Made by a program: the position numbers and the translations under genes. A DNA stretch of 64,000 nucleotides from positions 1 to 64,000 of the forward strand of contig JAMDBX010000042.1 of NCBI GenBank assembly GCA_023487645.1. Reading direction: 5' to 3'. The notes below the pieces were generated by a model, which searched no databases, had not been told where the DNA came from, and was given only the letters and a program-made list of their open reading frames with translations. How positions within the stretch are numbered: position 1 is the first letter of the stretch; each line of letters starts with the position of its first letter. Below are positions 1-8,737 of the stretch, piece by piece. The stretch comes from Patescibacteria group bacterium. Lineage in GTDB: Bacteria > Patescibacteria > Microgenomatia > Daviesbacterales > UBA10151.

Positions 1-149
1 ATCTAAATGGTGATGGCCGGGTCAATGTCACAGATTTATCCATGTTTTTGAGAATGTGGGGTTGGGCTGGAGGAGCTTCAGATTTCAACCATGACGGCAG
101 AGTAAATATTACAGACCTTTCTATCTTGCTAAGGTCATGGTCAAGGTGA
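1..149 (+). CDS. C-terminal fragment of a dockerin-type secreted protein (5' end outside window)
   Basis: The frame from base 3 to the TGA at 147-149 encodes 48 residues. They contain two calcium-loop repeats, NGDGRVNVTDLSMFL and NHDGRVNITDLSILL, each an Asp/Asn-rich loop followed by a helix, which is the type I dockerin pattern. Dockerins bind cohesin modules; the next gene carries a cohesin-like domain and starts only 15 bases later, so the two are probably cotranscribed partners. The rest of the protein lies upstream of the window. Confidence 0.85.
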   Translation, partial: LNGDGRVNVTDLSMFLRMWGWAGGASDFNHDGRVNITDLSILLRSWSR

Positions 150-163
150 TAAAAAGAAAGTAG

Positions 164-1471
164 ATGAAAAAAATATTTTTTAAAAATATCTTATCTATCC
201 TGATTTTGACGGCTGCCTTTTTGCTTTTCCCTAAATTTGCCTTGGCCTCGACACTATATTTATCTCCAGGTAGTGGCAATATCCCTGTTGGAGGAGTAGT
301 GTCCTTTCAGGTGAGGTTAAATACAGGTGGTGAGGGAGTCAATGCTGTCTCTGCCTTTTTATCCTACCCTGCAGATAAATTAGATGTAGCCTGGGTTTCT
401 CCATCTGGCACTTTTGGTATTGAAGCAGAAAGAAGTTTTGGAGGAGGAATAATTAAAATCTCCAGAGGTAACCTTTCTCCGGTTTCCGGTAATGTCTCTG
501 TTGCTACCATTGGTTTTAGGGGTAAAACAGAAGGTTCAGCTACAGTTGCCTTTATTGGAGGATCATCTGCCCCTAGAGCTTCTGATAGTAGTGATTCACT
601 CAATTTAGGTGGAAGCAGCGGCGGAACATATACAGTTACGGCCGGAGGGGCCGGGGCAGGCTCTTCTAATGAAGCAGGTAATGGTACGGCTCCGACTGCC
701 GGACCTCAAATTTCCGATATTGCCATCACCAACATCTCTTCTACCAGTGCCACAGTTACCTGGAAAACATCAGCCCCAGCCGATTCTTTGATCGAATACG
801 GATTGGAACCGGATCGCTATTTCCTAAATATCAGCAACGGCGATTTTGTTACCAGTCACAAGATAAAAGTTGAAAGCGACCTTTTCCTGCCGGGAAATAA
901 AGTCTATTTTCAAATAAAATCCAAAGACGAATTTGGCAATATGACTACCAGTCCGGGCCAAAATTTTCAGCTTCAAGGATACAGGATCAAAATTAAAGTG
1001 GTTGATGATAACGGCCAGCCCTTATCGGGAATCAAGGTCATGCTTTATTCGGATCCACAAGAAGGGGTGACTGATGAAAACGGCGAAGTTGTCTTTATTA
1101 ATGTTACTCCTGGCAACCATCTGGCGGTTGCTAAGTTGGAAGGCGGAGATAAGGCGATGGAAGTAAACGTTAAAGGGGTGTCGTTGGCCTTAAATTCCGA
1201 CTCTGATTCCCGGGCTGGTACTCCTTCAACTGCCCAAACAGCCGGAACCAGTGCCGAAGTTTTTCCTCTCCAGGTGGATAATTCATTGATAAGCAAAAAA
1301 CCAAGCTTTTGGGCAGAAGGGGTTTTTTACCTGATTTTAGGGATGGTTGTTGGAGCGGTTTTGGCTGCCAGGTTTTGGGTAATAAAAAGAAGGGCAAAAA
1401 AGGCTATTTTGAACAATCCCTTAGAACAACCTCAGGACCCAGACCACCCAGAAAGAAATGTGATAAAGTAA
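164..1471 (+). CDS. Secreted, C-terminally anchored cohesin / fibronectin III-like protein
   Basis: 435 residues. A basic start and hydrophobic stretch ending in FALAS (about residue 29) form a signal peptide cleavable by signal peptidase I. Residues about 30-160 resemble a cohesin domain (beta-sandwich with YPADKLDVAWVSP). A Gly/Ser-rich linker (160-182) follows, then a fibronectin III-like domain with ISSTSATVTWKTSAPADS (about 185-268), then a carboxypeptidase-regulatory-like beta domain (about 270-335, VVDDNGQPLSGIKVML). A C-terminal transmembrane helix (about 380-402) is followed by a basic tail, so it should sit on the outer face of the membrane. It follows a dockerin gene by 15 bases and precedes the sugar-kinase gene by 3 bases, suggesting one operon. 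Inferred role: surface anchor or scaffold for dockerin proteins. Confidence 0.8.
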   Translation: MKKIFFKNILSILILTAAFLLFPKFALASTLYLSPGSGNIPVGGVVSFQVRLNTGGEGVNAVSAFLSYPADKLDVAWVSPSGTFGIEAERSFGGGIIKISRGNLSPVSGNVSVATIGFRGKTEGSATVAFIGGSSAPRASDSSDSLNLGGSSGGTYTVTAGGAGAGSSNEAGNGTAPTAGPQISDIAITNISSTSATVTWKTSAPADSLIEYGLEPDRYFLNISNGDFVTSHKIKVESDLFLPGNKVYFQIKSKDEFGNMTTSPGQNFQLQGYRIKIKVVDDNGQPLSGIKVMLYSDPQEGVTDENGEVVFINVTPGNHLAVAKLEGGDKAMEVNVKGVSLALNSDSDSRAGTPSTAQTAGTSAEVFPLQVDNSLISKKPSFWAEGVFYLILGMVVGAVLAARFWVIKRRAKKAILNNPLEQPQDPDHPERNVIK

Positions 1472-1474
1472 AGT

Positions 1475-2320
1475 ATGGACGTCTTTGTTGGTGTTGATTG
1501 TGGAGCAACCAATTTACGGGTTGGTCTGGTGGATAAATCGGGAAAGCTTTTAGAGAGTGTCCGAATAGGGTCACCGCTTAGGGATTCGTCCCAAAATTTG
1601 GCTGATATCATAAAAGAGCAGCTGCAAGCCCTGACAACCAAGCAAAAAGGGGTGAATGTTTTAGGATTAGGTTTGGGGACTCCCGGGCCTTTGGATTTAG
1701 AAAAAGGCTTAATTTTGCCTTCCTCTAATATTGGTAATAGCTCGCCAATTGATCTTAAATCCCAATTTAAAACTGTTTTTGATGTTCCGGTTTCTCTGGG
1801 TCGGGATACGGATATTGCCTTAATTGGGGAACAATGGCTGGGTGAGGCAGGCGGGCTTAAAGATGTGGTGATGCTATCTTTAGGTACGGGTGTTGGAGGA
1901 TCAGTGATAATTGACGGCAGGCCTTACCGGGGTTTTAGCGGTAAAGGAGGGGAGATTGGGCATATGATTATTCAGGCAGATGCCGATTCGGCTTGCGGTT
2001 TGGGCCACCGGGGCTGTTTGGAGGCGATGATCAACTCCGCTCCTGATCTTGACCGCTTTGCTTTTTACTTAGCTTTGGGTTTAGCCAATGTGATTAATAT
2101 TTTTAATCCCCAAAAGATTATTTTAGGAGGAGGGAAGCTGAGTATCGGTGATTTTTTGCCAAAAACAATTGAAATGATCAAGTCGAGCGTCGTCAGAGAG
2201 TCGATGGATGATGTGCAGATAGTTTATGCCAAGCTAAAAGATTTAAGCGGGGTTTATGGGGCTGCCCGACTGGCCATGACAGGTAAAATCGACGGAGGTA
2301 AACACTCTCTAACAGTATGA
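1475..2320 (+). CDS. ROK-family sugar kinase (glucokinase-like)
   Basis: 281 residues. The N-terminal phosphate loop VGVDCGATNLRVGLVD, GLGLGTPGPLDLEKG, and SLGTGVGGSVIIDG with GKGGEIGHM are ROK-family ATP and sugar-binding motifs. The zinc motif is CGLGHRGCLEA; the family normally has CGCGxxGC, so the middle cysteine is replaced by leucine. About 50 residues normally found between this motif and the helix GLANVINIFNPQKIILGGG are missing, which explains the short length. The last four bases overlap the following isomerase gene (ATGA), implying translational coupling. Likely ATP-dependent phosphorylation of glucose or a related hexose in the cytoplasm; exact sugar unknown. Confidence 0.85.
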   Translation: MDVFVGVDCGATNLRVGLVDKSGKLLESVRIGSPLRDSSQNLADIIKEQLQALTTKQKGVNVLGLGLGTPGPLDLEKGLILPSSNIGNSSPIDLKSQFKTVFDVPVSLGRDTDIALIGEQWLGEAGGLKDVVMLSLGTGVGGSVIIDGRPYRGFSGKGGEIGHMIIQADADSACGLGHRGCLEAMINSAPDLDRFAFYLALGLANVINIFNPQKIILGGGKLSIGDFLPKTIEMIKSSVVRESMDDVQIVYAKLKDLSGVYGAARLAMTGKIDGGKHSLTV

Positions 2321-2826
2321 TTACAATCCGCACGAGACAAGAGCTTAAAGATGTTTTAATGGATCCCAAGACTCCGGGGGTAAAAGAGCCGTATTTTGTT
2401 ATTCGGGGTGAAGCCGGGCAAAATATTACCATCCTGACTCCCGGCAAAAACGGTGAAGAGTTTAATAAAACTTACGGGCATTTTCATAATTACCAGGGGG
2501 TAGAAATTTATCATGTAGTGTACGGCCAAGGGGTGTTGGTTTTGCAGCGTAATGATGAGAATAATGAAGCTAAGGAGTTTAAGGTGATGAGCCTGCGGGC
2601 TGGCACCAGCACGGAAATTCCCTCCGGCTTCGGTCATTGCCTGGTCAATGTCGGTAAAAGCTATTTGGTGGTCATTGATAATGCTCCCCAGGAGGCTAAA
2701 TTCCATAATTTGGAACCCTTAAGGCAAAAGCACGGCTTTGCCTATTATGTCATTGATAAAAAAGGAGAGATCGGTTTTGAGGCCAACCGCAACTACCATC
2801 TCCATCCACAGATCACAACCTACTAA
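2317..2826 (+). CDS. Cupin-type glucose-6-phosphate isomerase-like protein
   Basis: 169 residues with two cupin motifs. The first, YGHFHNYQGVEIYHVVYGQG, holds the HxH...E metal ligands, and the second is IPSGFGHCLVNVG. The TYGHFH and E-x-Y pattern matches the archaeal/bacterial cupin phosphoglucose isomerases, which interconvert glucose 6-phosphate and fructose 6-phosphate with a bound metal. The ATG overlaps the stop of the ROK kinase, so kinase and isomerase would be made together and feed sugar into central metabolism. This context supports the isomerase call over a generic cupin. It is convergent with the small HTH gene at 2866. Confidence 0.7.
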   Translation: MITIRTRQELKDVLMDPKTPGVKEPYFVIRGEAGQNITILTPGKNGEEFNKTYGHFHNYQGVEIYHVVYGQGVLVLQRNDENNEAKEFKVMSLRAGTSTEIPSGFGHCLVNVGKSYLVVIDNAPQEAKFHNLEPLRQKHGFAYYVIDKKGEIGFEANRNYHLHPQITTY

Positions 2827-2865
2827 ATTAGTTCAAACTCCAAATTAATTTAAGGTGATAAAAAG

Positions 2866-3081
2866 TTAAACGTTTGAGGTTGTCTTTTGAGTTATTCCTA
2901 ACAGCCAGAGTACAGCTTCCTTTTTATAACGCCTATCACCTCTGGAGTTAATTCTAATGGCCGGTAATTTGCCTCTTTTACCCCAGCGTTTGATAGTTAA
3001 AGGGGAGACCCGTAGGACTTCAGCTACTTCTTTGACTGTTAATAAATCAGGGAGGTTTTCCAGTGAGATTTTATCTGCCAT
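2866..3081 (-). CDS. Small MerR/excisionase-type helix-turn-helix protein
   Basis: 71 residues. LLTVKEVAEVLRVSPLTIKR is the HTH_17/excisionase-type recognition helix pair, followed by the wing KLPAIRINSRGDRRYKKEAV. Such proteins bind DNA as small regulators or recombination factors; no integrase is near, so a regulatory role is more likely. TATATT lies 8 bases before the ATG, as for many genes here. It stands alone between convergent genes. Confidence 0.7.
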   Translation of the reverse strand: MADKISLENLPDLLTVKEVAEVLRVSPLTIKRWGKRGKLPAIRINSRGDRRYKKEAVLWLLGITQKTTSNV

Positions 3082-3107
3082 TCTGATGCAATATATATCA
3101 CAAACTT

Positions 3108-4916
3108 TCAGAAGATGTCAACCCTTTGGATAATTTTGGATAATTTTTTCCAGGGGTTTAGGAGAAAAAGTTGCCAGGAAAGTAGGCTGACAAATGAAAA
3201 TATAGTGATGGTATCGGCCAAGGTCCTGATCAGTGTATTGGTAAATTTAACCTCTACTTGGTGGGTGCCAGCAGGTACAGAAACATCCATGACATCAAAA
3301 GTATTATCATGGTCAATATCCGTTTCCCGGTTATCAATATAGGCCTTCCAGCCCGGAAAATAATGGCTGTTAATTTGCAATCCAAAAGGCTTTGGTGATT
3401 GGGTGGTAAAGACCAGTTCCTGATCGTGGATTAACTTTTCCCAAACCTTGGTTTGGCGAAGGTCGATTTTGTTATTTTGTATAATGTTCCATCTTTGGAT
3501 ATTTTGGGGAAGCGGTTGTTCAACTGTTGCCGGTAGATACCCTTCTTCAAGGTAACCATTTCGCTCTACCCCTTGGCTTTGCCGCCAATTGGGAGAGTCA
3601 ATATTAAAATAGCTGTCAGGAACCAGCATCGCCGGAGCAAGATAGGAATGGTAGAGGAAAAAAGCCAGGGTGATAGTGGAGAAAACAGCGGTTATTTGCT
3701 GCCATTTTTTTGGCAAGCCGCTTATTAGGATTCCCGCCAAAAAAGCACAAGAGATTACTACCACCATCAAATATCTCCAGGGGTACTGGATAAAACCAAT
3801 CGGTTTAATATTTTCCCAAAAGCTTAAGGAAATATCATGCATAAAAAAAGTTGCATAGACAATCGCCAACAGCCAAAAAGTAAGGTAAGGGGTAAGAAGG
3901 CTCGTCTTTTTTTGCCATTTATTGAAAGCTATCCAGGATAGGGAAAGGATGATAATTATCCACTGGACAAGCCCAAATTGAAAAGACATTCCATCGTTGG
4001 GTCCTGCTTGGGAAATTCCATATCCCCAAAAAGTGGAAAAAAGTTGCTGGGGATAAACAAAATGGGGGTGAAAATCATAATATTGGGAGGTTAAAAGTTG
4101 GCTTTTAACCAAAGACAGTTCCCCTAAGGCCGGAACCAGATAAAAGGCGGCTAGTCCCAAGCCTAAAATTGTTCCAATACCGGTTACCAGCAGTCCCTTG
4201 ATCCTGGCTTGGCCGATGAGGAAGAGAAAGACGGCATAGGCCAAAAATACAGGGGTAATAATGACCAAGGTGGGTAGATGGGAACAGATCAGTCCGGCCA
4301 GCAGGAGTGACAAAGGCAGGCCATAGATCGGTTTTGCTGACAGTAAACTTCGGTCCAAGGCCCAAAAAGCTCCAATACTAAAAGAAACTGCCAGTATCTC
4401 CGGGTAGGCAGCCCGGACAAAGATATCCAGTAGGATATAGGGGGTGAGGGTATAGACAAAAGCGGCGAGGGCGGCAGGTAAGTTGCCGAAACGCCGAAGC
4501 CAGAGGAACACAAAGAGAGCTCCTATCCACCAGGAGAGGAGAAGGGTTGCTTTGATTGATCCTGTAAGCGCCGGGATGAATATGTGGATTGCTGATGCCA
4601 GGTAATAAAAGCCGATTTGGTAAAAGTTAAAAAGCGGGAGGCTTTCTCCCGGGTGAATCCCTTCACTCCAACGCACTGGAAACTGTCCCTGGTCCAGGGC
4701 TTGTTGGAAAAGTTTAAGATTGACAACATGGGCGGCAATATCGTGCCCCGAAGGTAAACCCGGCTGAAGGAGGGTAAAAGCCATAGAGAGGATGATTGAA
4801 GTTACTACTATTAAGGTAATAGCGGTAGCGGTAGAGATTATTCGGCGGTTTTTATGGTCTTTTTCCTCTTGCCGGAGCAACTTTTTTTGTAATTTTAACC
4901 TGGCTTTCTTTCCCAT
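3108..4916 (-). CDS. Polytopic membrane protein, YfhO / 6-pyruvoyl-tetrahydropterin-synthase-related type
   Basis: 602 residues. A basic N-terminus (MGKKARLKLQKKLLRQEEK) is followed by about ten hydrophobic helices. PGLPSGHDIAAHV and ILLDIFVRAAYPEILAVSF near the start fit the GT-C-like membrane proteins annotated as 6-pyruvoyl-tetrahydropterin synthase-related or YfhO. A C-terminal extracytoplasmic beta domain (about 440-570, PFGLQINSHYFPGWKAYIDN) resembles the YfhO tail, and a last helix ends the protein. Likely handles lipid-linked sugars or surface glycans; substrate unknown. Divergent from the DUF2723 gene with overlapping -10 boxes around 4928-4937. Confidence 0.6.
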   Translation of the reverse strand: MGKKARLKLQKKLLRQEEKDHKNRRIISTATAITLIVVTSIILSMAFTLLQPGLPSGHDIAAHVVNLKLFQQALDQGQFPVRWSEGIHPGESLPLFNFYQIGFYYLASAIHIFIPALTGSIKATLLLSWWIGALFVFLWLRRFGNLPAALAAFVYTLTPYILLDIFVRAAYPEILAVSFSIGAFWALDRSLLSAKPIYGLPLSLLLAGLICSHLPTLVIITPVFLAYAVFLFLIGQARIKGLLVTGIGTILGLGLAAFYLVPALGELSLVKSQLLTSQYYDFHPHFVYPQQLFSTFWGYGISQAGPNDGMSFQFGLVQWIIIILSLSWIAFNKWQKKTSLLTPYLTFWLLAIVYATFFMHDISLSFWENIKPIGFIQYPWRYLMVVVISCAFLAGILISGLPKKWQQITAVFSTITLAFFLYHSYLAPAMLVPDSYFNIDSPNWRQSQGVERNGYLEEGYLPATVEQPLPQNIQRWNIIQNNKIDLRQTKVWEKLIHDQELVFTTQSPKPFGLQINSHYFPGWKAYIDNRETDIDHDNTFDVMDVSVPAGTHQVEVKFTNTLIRTLADTITIFSFVSLLSWQLFLLNPWKKLSKIIQRVDIF

Positions 4917-4960
4917 AACTATTTTAAAGTATATAATAATTGCAGTTTATCCTCACCTTA

Positions 4961-7573
4961 ATGAAAAAGTTGTTGCCGCATTTACCGTTTTTGTTGCCTT
5001 TATGGATCCTTTCCCTGGCTATTTATATAAAAACCATGCCCCCTTCGATACTTTATATCGATTCCGGAACATTGGTAGCAGCAGCGGCAGAGCTGGGTAT
5101 TCCCAACCCTCCGGGTTTTCCCACCTATGTACTGTTGGCCCATTTTTTTACAAAAATCCCCTGGGGGACAATACTTTTTCGGGTCCAGCTTCTTTCCGTA
5201 GTGTCTGCCTTAGGGGTTTTAACATTAGTTTATTTCCAAGTTTTGAAGCTAATTTCCCTTGATTTTTGGTTTGCCAAAAAAGGCGTGGATGACCGGCATC
5301 TTTTTGGTGGGGGAATTTTTTCTTTAAAACAAACCCTGCCCTGGCCACCCCTTTTAACAAAAGTCTGCGCCGTGGGGTCGGCCTTGGCCCTGTCTTTTTC
5401 TTATCAATTTTGGTCCCAAACACTCAATACCGAAAGCTATATTTTTACCAACTTTTTGATGATTTCCTTATTATATCTCCTTTTAACTGTTCCTCAAGGG
5501 GGAAAGGGGATGGGGAAAAGGTTATTTTTGGGGGCAGTAATTTTGGGGTTGGCCACCGGAGCCAATCCCACCATTGTTCAGATAGTTCCGGCTCTCTTTT
5601 TAGGAGGACTGTTTTTGCGCCGTCACTTTAGCCTGGTCAAACTAATCCCTACCTGTCTGGTAGCAGTAATTGTTGTCGCTGCCGTTTATGCTTATTTACC
5701 ACTTAGAGCCGCCCAACATCCCTTTTTAAACTGGGGCGATCCTCAAACATGGGATTTATTTTGGGGGCAGATCCATGGGGTCGGGCTAAATATTTACGAC
5801 CCCCGGACAAACTCTATTAACGGTTTTACCGGCTCTTCGACTGTTTTTGTCCAGTCAATCGGTAGGTATTTGTATTTGCTTTTTGTTCAGTTTACACCAC
5901 TGTTGTTGCCGCTGGTTGCCCTGGGTATTTTTTATTTGTTTCAAAAGAATAAACGCCTGTTTTGGGTACTAATTGTGATCCCTTTGACCAACCTTTTATT
6001 CGGCGGACTCTATTTGTCCGGCAACCAGGAAAGCTGGTTTATCTCCAGCTATATTATTTTCAGTCTCTTCCTGGGGATAGGGTTGAGCTTCATATTAAAG
6101 CTGTTTCTTAATATCGGGACAAACAGTAAGAATCGAGAATTAAGAATTAAGTTTTTAATTCTTGCCTCATTATTCTTAGTGCTTATTCCTCTGATTTGGT
6201 GGTTTCCTAAGCTTGACCGAAGTAATCATTGGGTGACTACTGAATATGCAGATAATTTGTACTCAAATTTACCTAAAGGGGCGGTGTTGATTGGTTCGGG
6301 AGACTTTTTTAACTCGATGGCCAATTATGAGTATGATGTTTTAGGCAAACGGGATGTCTTTCCGGTAGTGGCCAATATGTGGTATATCCTGCCCTGGTAT
6401 CGGGATAACCTACGCCATCAGCGGCCGGACCTGATGCCGCAAGAGCTTGAGGGGATGATTAAGAAAGACAGGCTGGAAGAGTATAACGAGGTGATGAACT
6501 GGTATATCCGCTGGCTTATTGACCACGGCCACCCGGTTTATGTTACTCCAATGGTTTTTCGGGAGACGGTTCTGGCAGGAACTGATGCCGGCAAGTATGT
6601 CCCGGATAAAAACAAGGTGAGGGCGGTGGAAAATGGCTTAACTTACCGGATGCTGACCCCGGATGACCTACTTCAGCCTTCGGAAGACTTTTTCAAATAT
6701 AAATTCCGCGATCCTAATTTTTTCAAAAATCCGCCTTTTTACTTGGAGAGAAATTACAACGCTGCATATAATTTGTTGCTGCGCGAGTATGGTTTAGGCT
6801 ATGCCAGCCTGGCCGATTATTTTTTAAGTAACTCTAAAGAGGCGCCGGAATTAAAAGGAAAAGCGGAGGAATATATTAAAAAGGCCTATGATATTGCGCC
6901 GTTTTCTGCTGAAATCGTCAACCGTCTCGCCATCTTTTCGGCGATGCAGGGAAATTTAGCTCAAGCAGTACAATACTTTAAACAGGCAATAGACCTTGAA
7001 CCGGAAAGTTGGGAGATCCGGATTAACTTGGCCAAGGCCTTGGAGGCTGCCGGCCAAATAGATGAGGCTAAAAAGACACTGCAGACAGTTTTAGACCAGG
7101 CGGATAATTCTCAGCTAAAAAATGATGCCCAACAGGAGCTGGCCAAACTCAATTTAAACCAGCTTTCGGCTAATGTACCTAGGGATTGGAAATTATATGA
7201 ATCCAAAGACCAGGAATACAGCTTCCGTTATCCAGCCGATTGGAAGTTAAACAGACAAGACGGGATTTTAACTATAATCTCCGGGGATGGTTTTTCTGTC
7301 AGTTTTTATGGCGGGGTAACCGGCAAAAATCCGGAGGAGTGGGTTAGCCAAGATCCGCTGAAATTTTCCGGAAAAATGGAAAAGAAAGGCCCTGCCCAAA
7401 TCCCGGGATTTACGGCCATGGCAGCTTTTTGGACGGAAACAGATAGTAAAAAAGCCCTGGAATTTATCTTATCCCAGGGAAAACATGTTTTGCACTTGAA
7501 GGTCAAACCCACGGACAACCCTCAGATGAAAAATTTAGACCAAATCCTCTCAACAATTAAATTCTTGGATTAA
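4961..7573 (+). CDS. DUF2723 GT-C-type membrane protein with TPR and PsbP-like C-terminus
   Basis: 870 residues from the ATG at 4961; a TTG start 21 bases upstream is possible but overlaps the -10 region (TATAAT at 4932-4937). The N-terminal half has about ten transmembrane helices and the DUF2723 features LYIDSGTLVAAAAELGIPNP and HPPGFPTY-like NPPGFPTYVLLAHFF near the first loop, typical of O-mannosyltransferase-like GT-C enzymes. Residues about 620-730 form TPR units (NLAQAVQYFKQAIDLEPESW). The last 140 residues resemble a PsbP-like extracytoplasmic domain (YSFRYPADWKL). Probably a surface protein glycosylation enzyme. Convergent with the next gene, overlapping by 4 bases. Confidence 0.75.
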   Translation: MKKLLPHLPFLLPLWILSLAIYIKTMPPSILYIDSGTLVAAAAELGIPNPPGFPTYVLLAHFFTKIPWGTILFRVQLLSVVSALGVLTLVYFQVLKLISLDFWFAKKGVDDRHLFGGGIFSLKQTLPWPPLLTKVCAVGSALALSFSYQFWSQTLNTESYIFTNFLMISLLYLLLTVPQGGKGMGKRLFLGAVILGLATGANPTIVQIVPALFLGGLFLRRHFSLVKLIPTCLVAVIVVAAVYAYLPLRAAQHPFLNWGDPQTWDLFWGQIHGVGLNIYDPRTNSINGFTGSSTVFVQSIGRYLYLLFVQFTPLLLPLVALGIFYLFQKNKRLFWVLIVIPLTNLLFGGLYLSGNQESWFISSYIIFSLFLGIGLSFILKLFLNIGTNSKNRELRIKFLILASLFLVLIPLIWWFPKLDRSNHWVTTEYADNLYSNLPKGAVLIGSGDFFNSMANYEYDVLGKRDVFPVVANMWYILPWYRDNLRHQRPDLMPQELEGMIKKDRLEEYNEVMNWYIRWLIDHGHPVYVTPMVFRETVLAGTDAGKYVPDKNKVRAVENGLTYRMLTPDDLLQPSEDFFKYKFRDPNFFKNPPFYLERNYNAAYNLLLREYGLGYASLADYFLSNSKEAPELKGKAEEYIKKAYDIAPFSAEIVNRLAIFSAMQGNLAQAVQYFKQAIDLEPESWEIRINLAKALEAAGQIDEAKKTLQTVLDQADNSQLKNDAQQELAKLNLNQLSANVPRDWKLYESKDQEYSFRYPADWKLNRQDGILTIISGDGFSVSFYGGVTGKNPEEWVSQDPLKFSGKMEKKGPAQIPGFTAMAAFWTETDSKKALEFILSQGKHVLHLKVKPTDNPQMKNLDQILSTIKFLD

Positions 7574-8667
7574 AGAGTTGATGATTTTTGCTGGATAAAA
7601 CTTATACCCAAGATCCACCAAAAAGGAATTAGATTAGCTACACTTACGGGGTTAAACAATTGGACTGTCAAAAGTCCGAGTAAGCTTGCCAGAAGAATAA
7701 AAGACTTTTGAAAGTAAAGATTTAAAGCTGTCCGGATAATTATCCAAATAATCATAAATACTCCAAGAAGCCCCAGTGAAAGCCACCAGTTTAAAAAGAG
7801 GTTGTGGGCATCATCAACCGGCTGGAAACGTAAAATGCTGCTAACTTTTTGGGCTTCATTCTTAATTAAATTTTCAGTTGCACCAAATCCCGATCCTAAA
7901 AATGGTGAAGAAAATCCGGCCTGCAGGGAAACCTGCCAGATTTGGGCCCGGTCCTCAAAGAAGTAAGAGGTGCTTTGCCGGGGTAAAAAAGGCAAGGTAA
8001 AGGCTGAAAGGTAGATAATTGTTAAGGCAGAGAGCATTGCTAACCAAAATTTTCTCGGTACAAACAAAATTGCCGTTTCAATCAGAAAACCTAAAACTGC
8101 CGAGCGGGAACCTGAAAGTAATAATAAAGCAACTGTCAGGGCTGTGGTAATTATCTTCTGTTTTTTGTTGCCTTGAGAAACTGCCAGAGGAAATAAAAAT
8201 AAAACCGTGGCCCCTAAAGCGTTGGCTTCACCTAAGGGCCCAATAAAACGGAAAGATGTCCTAGGCCCGATTGCCAAGGTAAAAATAAAAAGGATTGCCA
8301 GGCTCCAAAAGGCAAGTTTGGAAGAAAAATTTTTATTAATTGGTAATTTATGACCAAAAAGAAAAAGCAGGAACAATCCCAGATAAAGAATGGTTCCTTG
8401 AAGACGCCAAACACTGCCCCAAAGAAGGTTGGGGTAAGGGGAAAAGAATAAATGGTAAAGAGTGAATAGAGCTAAAATGATAAAAATAATTAATTTCTCT
8501 TTTGGTAAAGAGGTAAGTAATTTTTTCTGGAATAGGCAAGACAGGGAAATAAATCCCAAGAAAAATAGGGCAGCAAAGACTTTGGGTAGTTCAAATTGGT
8601 TGTTGCCAAAAGGAATAACCAGAAAGGGCAGGGCAAAAAGCAAAAAATAGGTTAAAATTGTAACCAT
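7570..8667 (-). CDS. O-antigen ligase family membrane protein
   Basis: 365 residues with about ten hydrophobic helices. The periplasmic-loop region has RAQIWQVSLQAGFSSPFLGSGFGATENL, then DDAHNLFLNWWLSLGLLGVF, the Wzy_C/O-antigen ligase pattern (R...G.G and H-N.FL). Such enzymes transfer or polymerise glycans from a lipid carrier on the outer face of the membrane. In a cell probably lacking lipopolysaccharide, the acceptor is more likely a surface glycan or glycoprotein. Its 3' end overlaps the DUF2723 gene convergently. Confidence 0.75.
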   Translation of the reverse strand: MVTILTYFLLFALPFLVIPFGNNQFELPKVFAALFFLGFISLSCLFQKKLLTSLPKEKLIIFIILALFTLYHLFFSPYPNLLWGSVWRLQGTILYLGLFLLFLFGHKLPINKNFSSKLAFWSLAILFIFTLAIGPRTSFRFIGPLGEANALGATVLFLFPLAVSQGNKKQKIITTALTVALLLLSGSRSAVLGFLIETAILFVPRKFWLAMLSALTIIYLSAFTLPFLPRQSTSYFFEDRAQIWQVSLQAGFSSPFLGSGFGATENLIKNEAQKVSSILRFQPVDDAHNLFLNWWLSLGLLGVFMIIWIIIRTALNLYFQKSFILLASLLGLLTVQLFNPVSVANLIPFWWILGISFIQQKSSTL

Positions 8668-8699
8668 AAAATTATCTTAGCACTGTTACCCCTGTTGTA

Positions 8700-8728
8700 T
8701 TGACAAAAAATTGCCCGGCTTTGATACT
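8700..8728 (+). promoter_or_regulatory. Promoter of the 8738 cohesin gene
   Basis: TTGACA at 8700-8705, 17-base spacer, GATACT at 8723-8728. The ATG used here (8738) begins 9 bases after the -10 box, so transcription probably starts within a few bases of the start codon. The same TTGACA-17-GATACT layout precedes the paralogue at 9673. Confidence 0.75.
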
Positions 8729-8737
8729 GGAATGAGG

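Noticed and set aside
2866..3081. Excisionase of a prophage or integrative element
   Set aside because: No integrase, attachment repeats or phage genes nearby.
4792..5262. 156-codon frame on the plus strand across the 4916/4961 divergent region
   Set aside because: Overlaps two real coding regions and a promoter; no recognisable protein features.
6121..6165. GAATTAAGAATTAAG stretch in the DUF2723 gene as an inserted element
   Set aside because: Short, imperfect, and explains only about eight residues in a loop; no related copy noticed.
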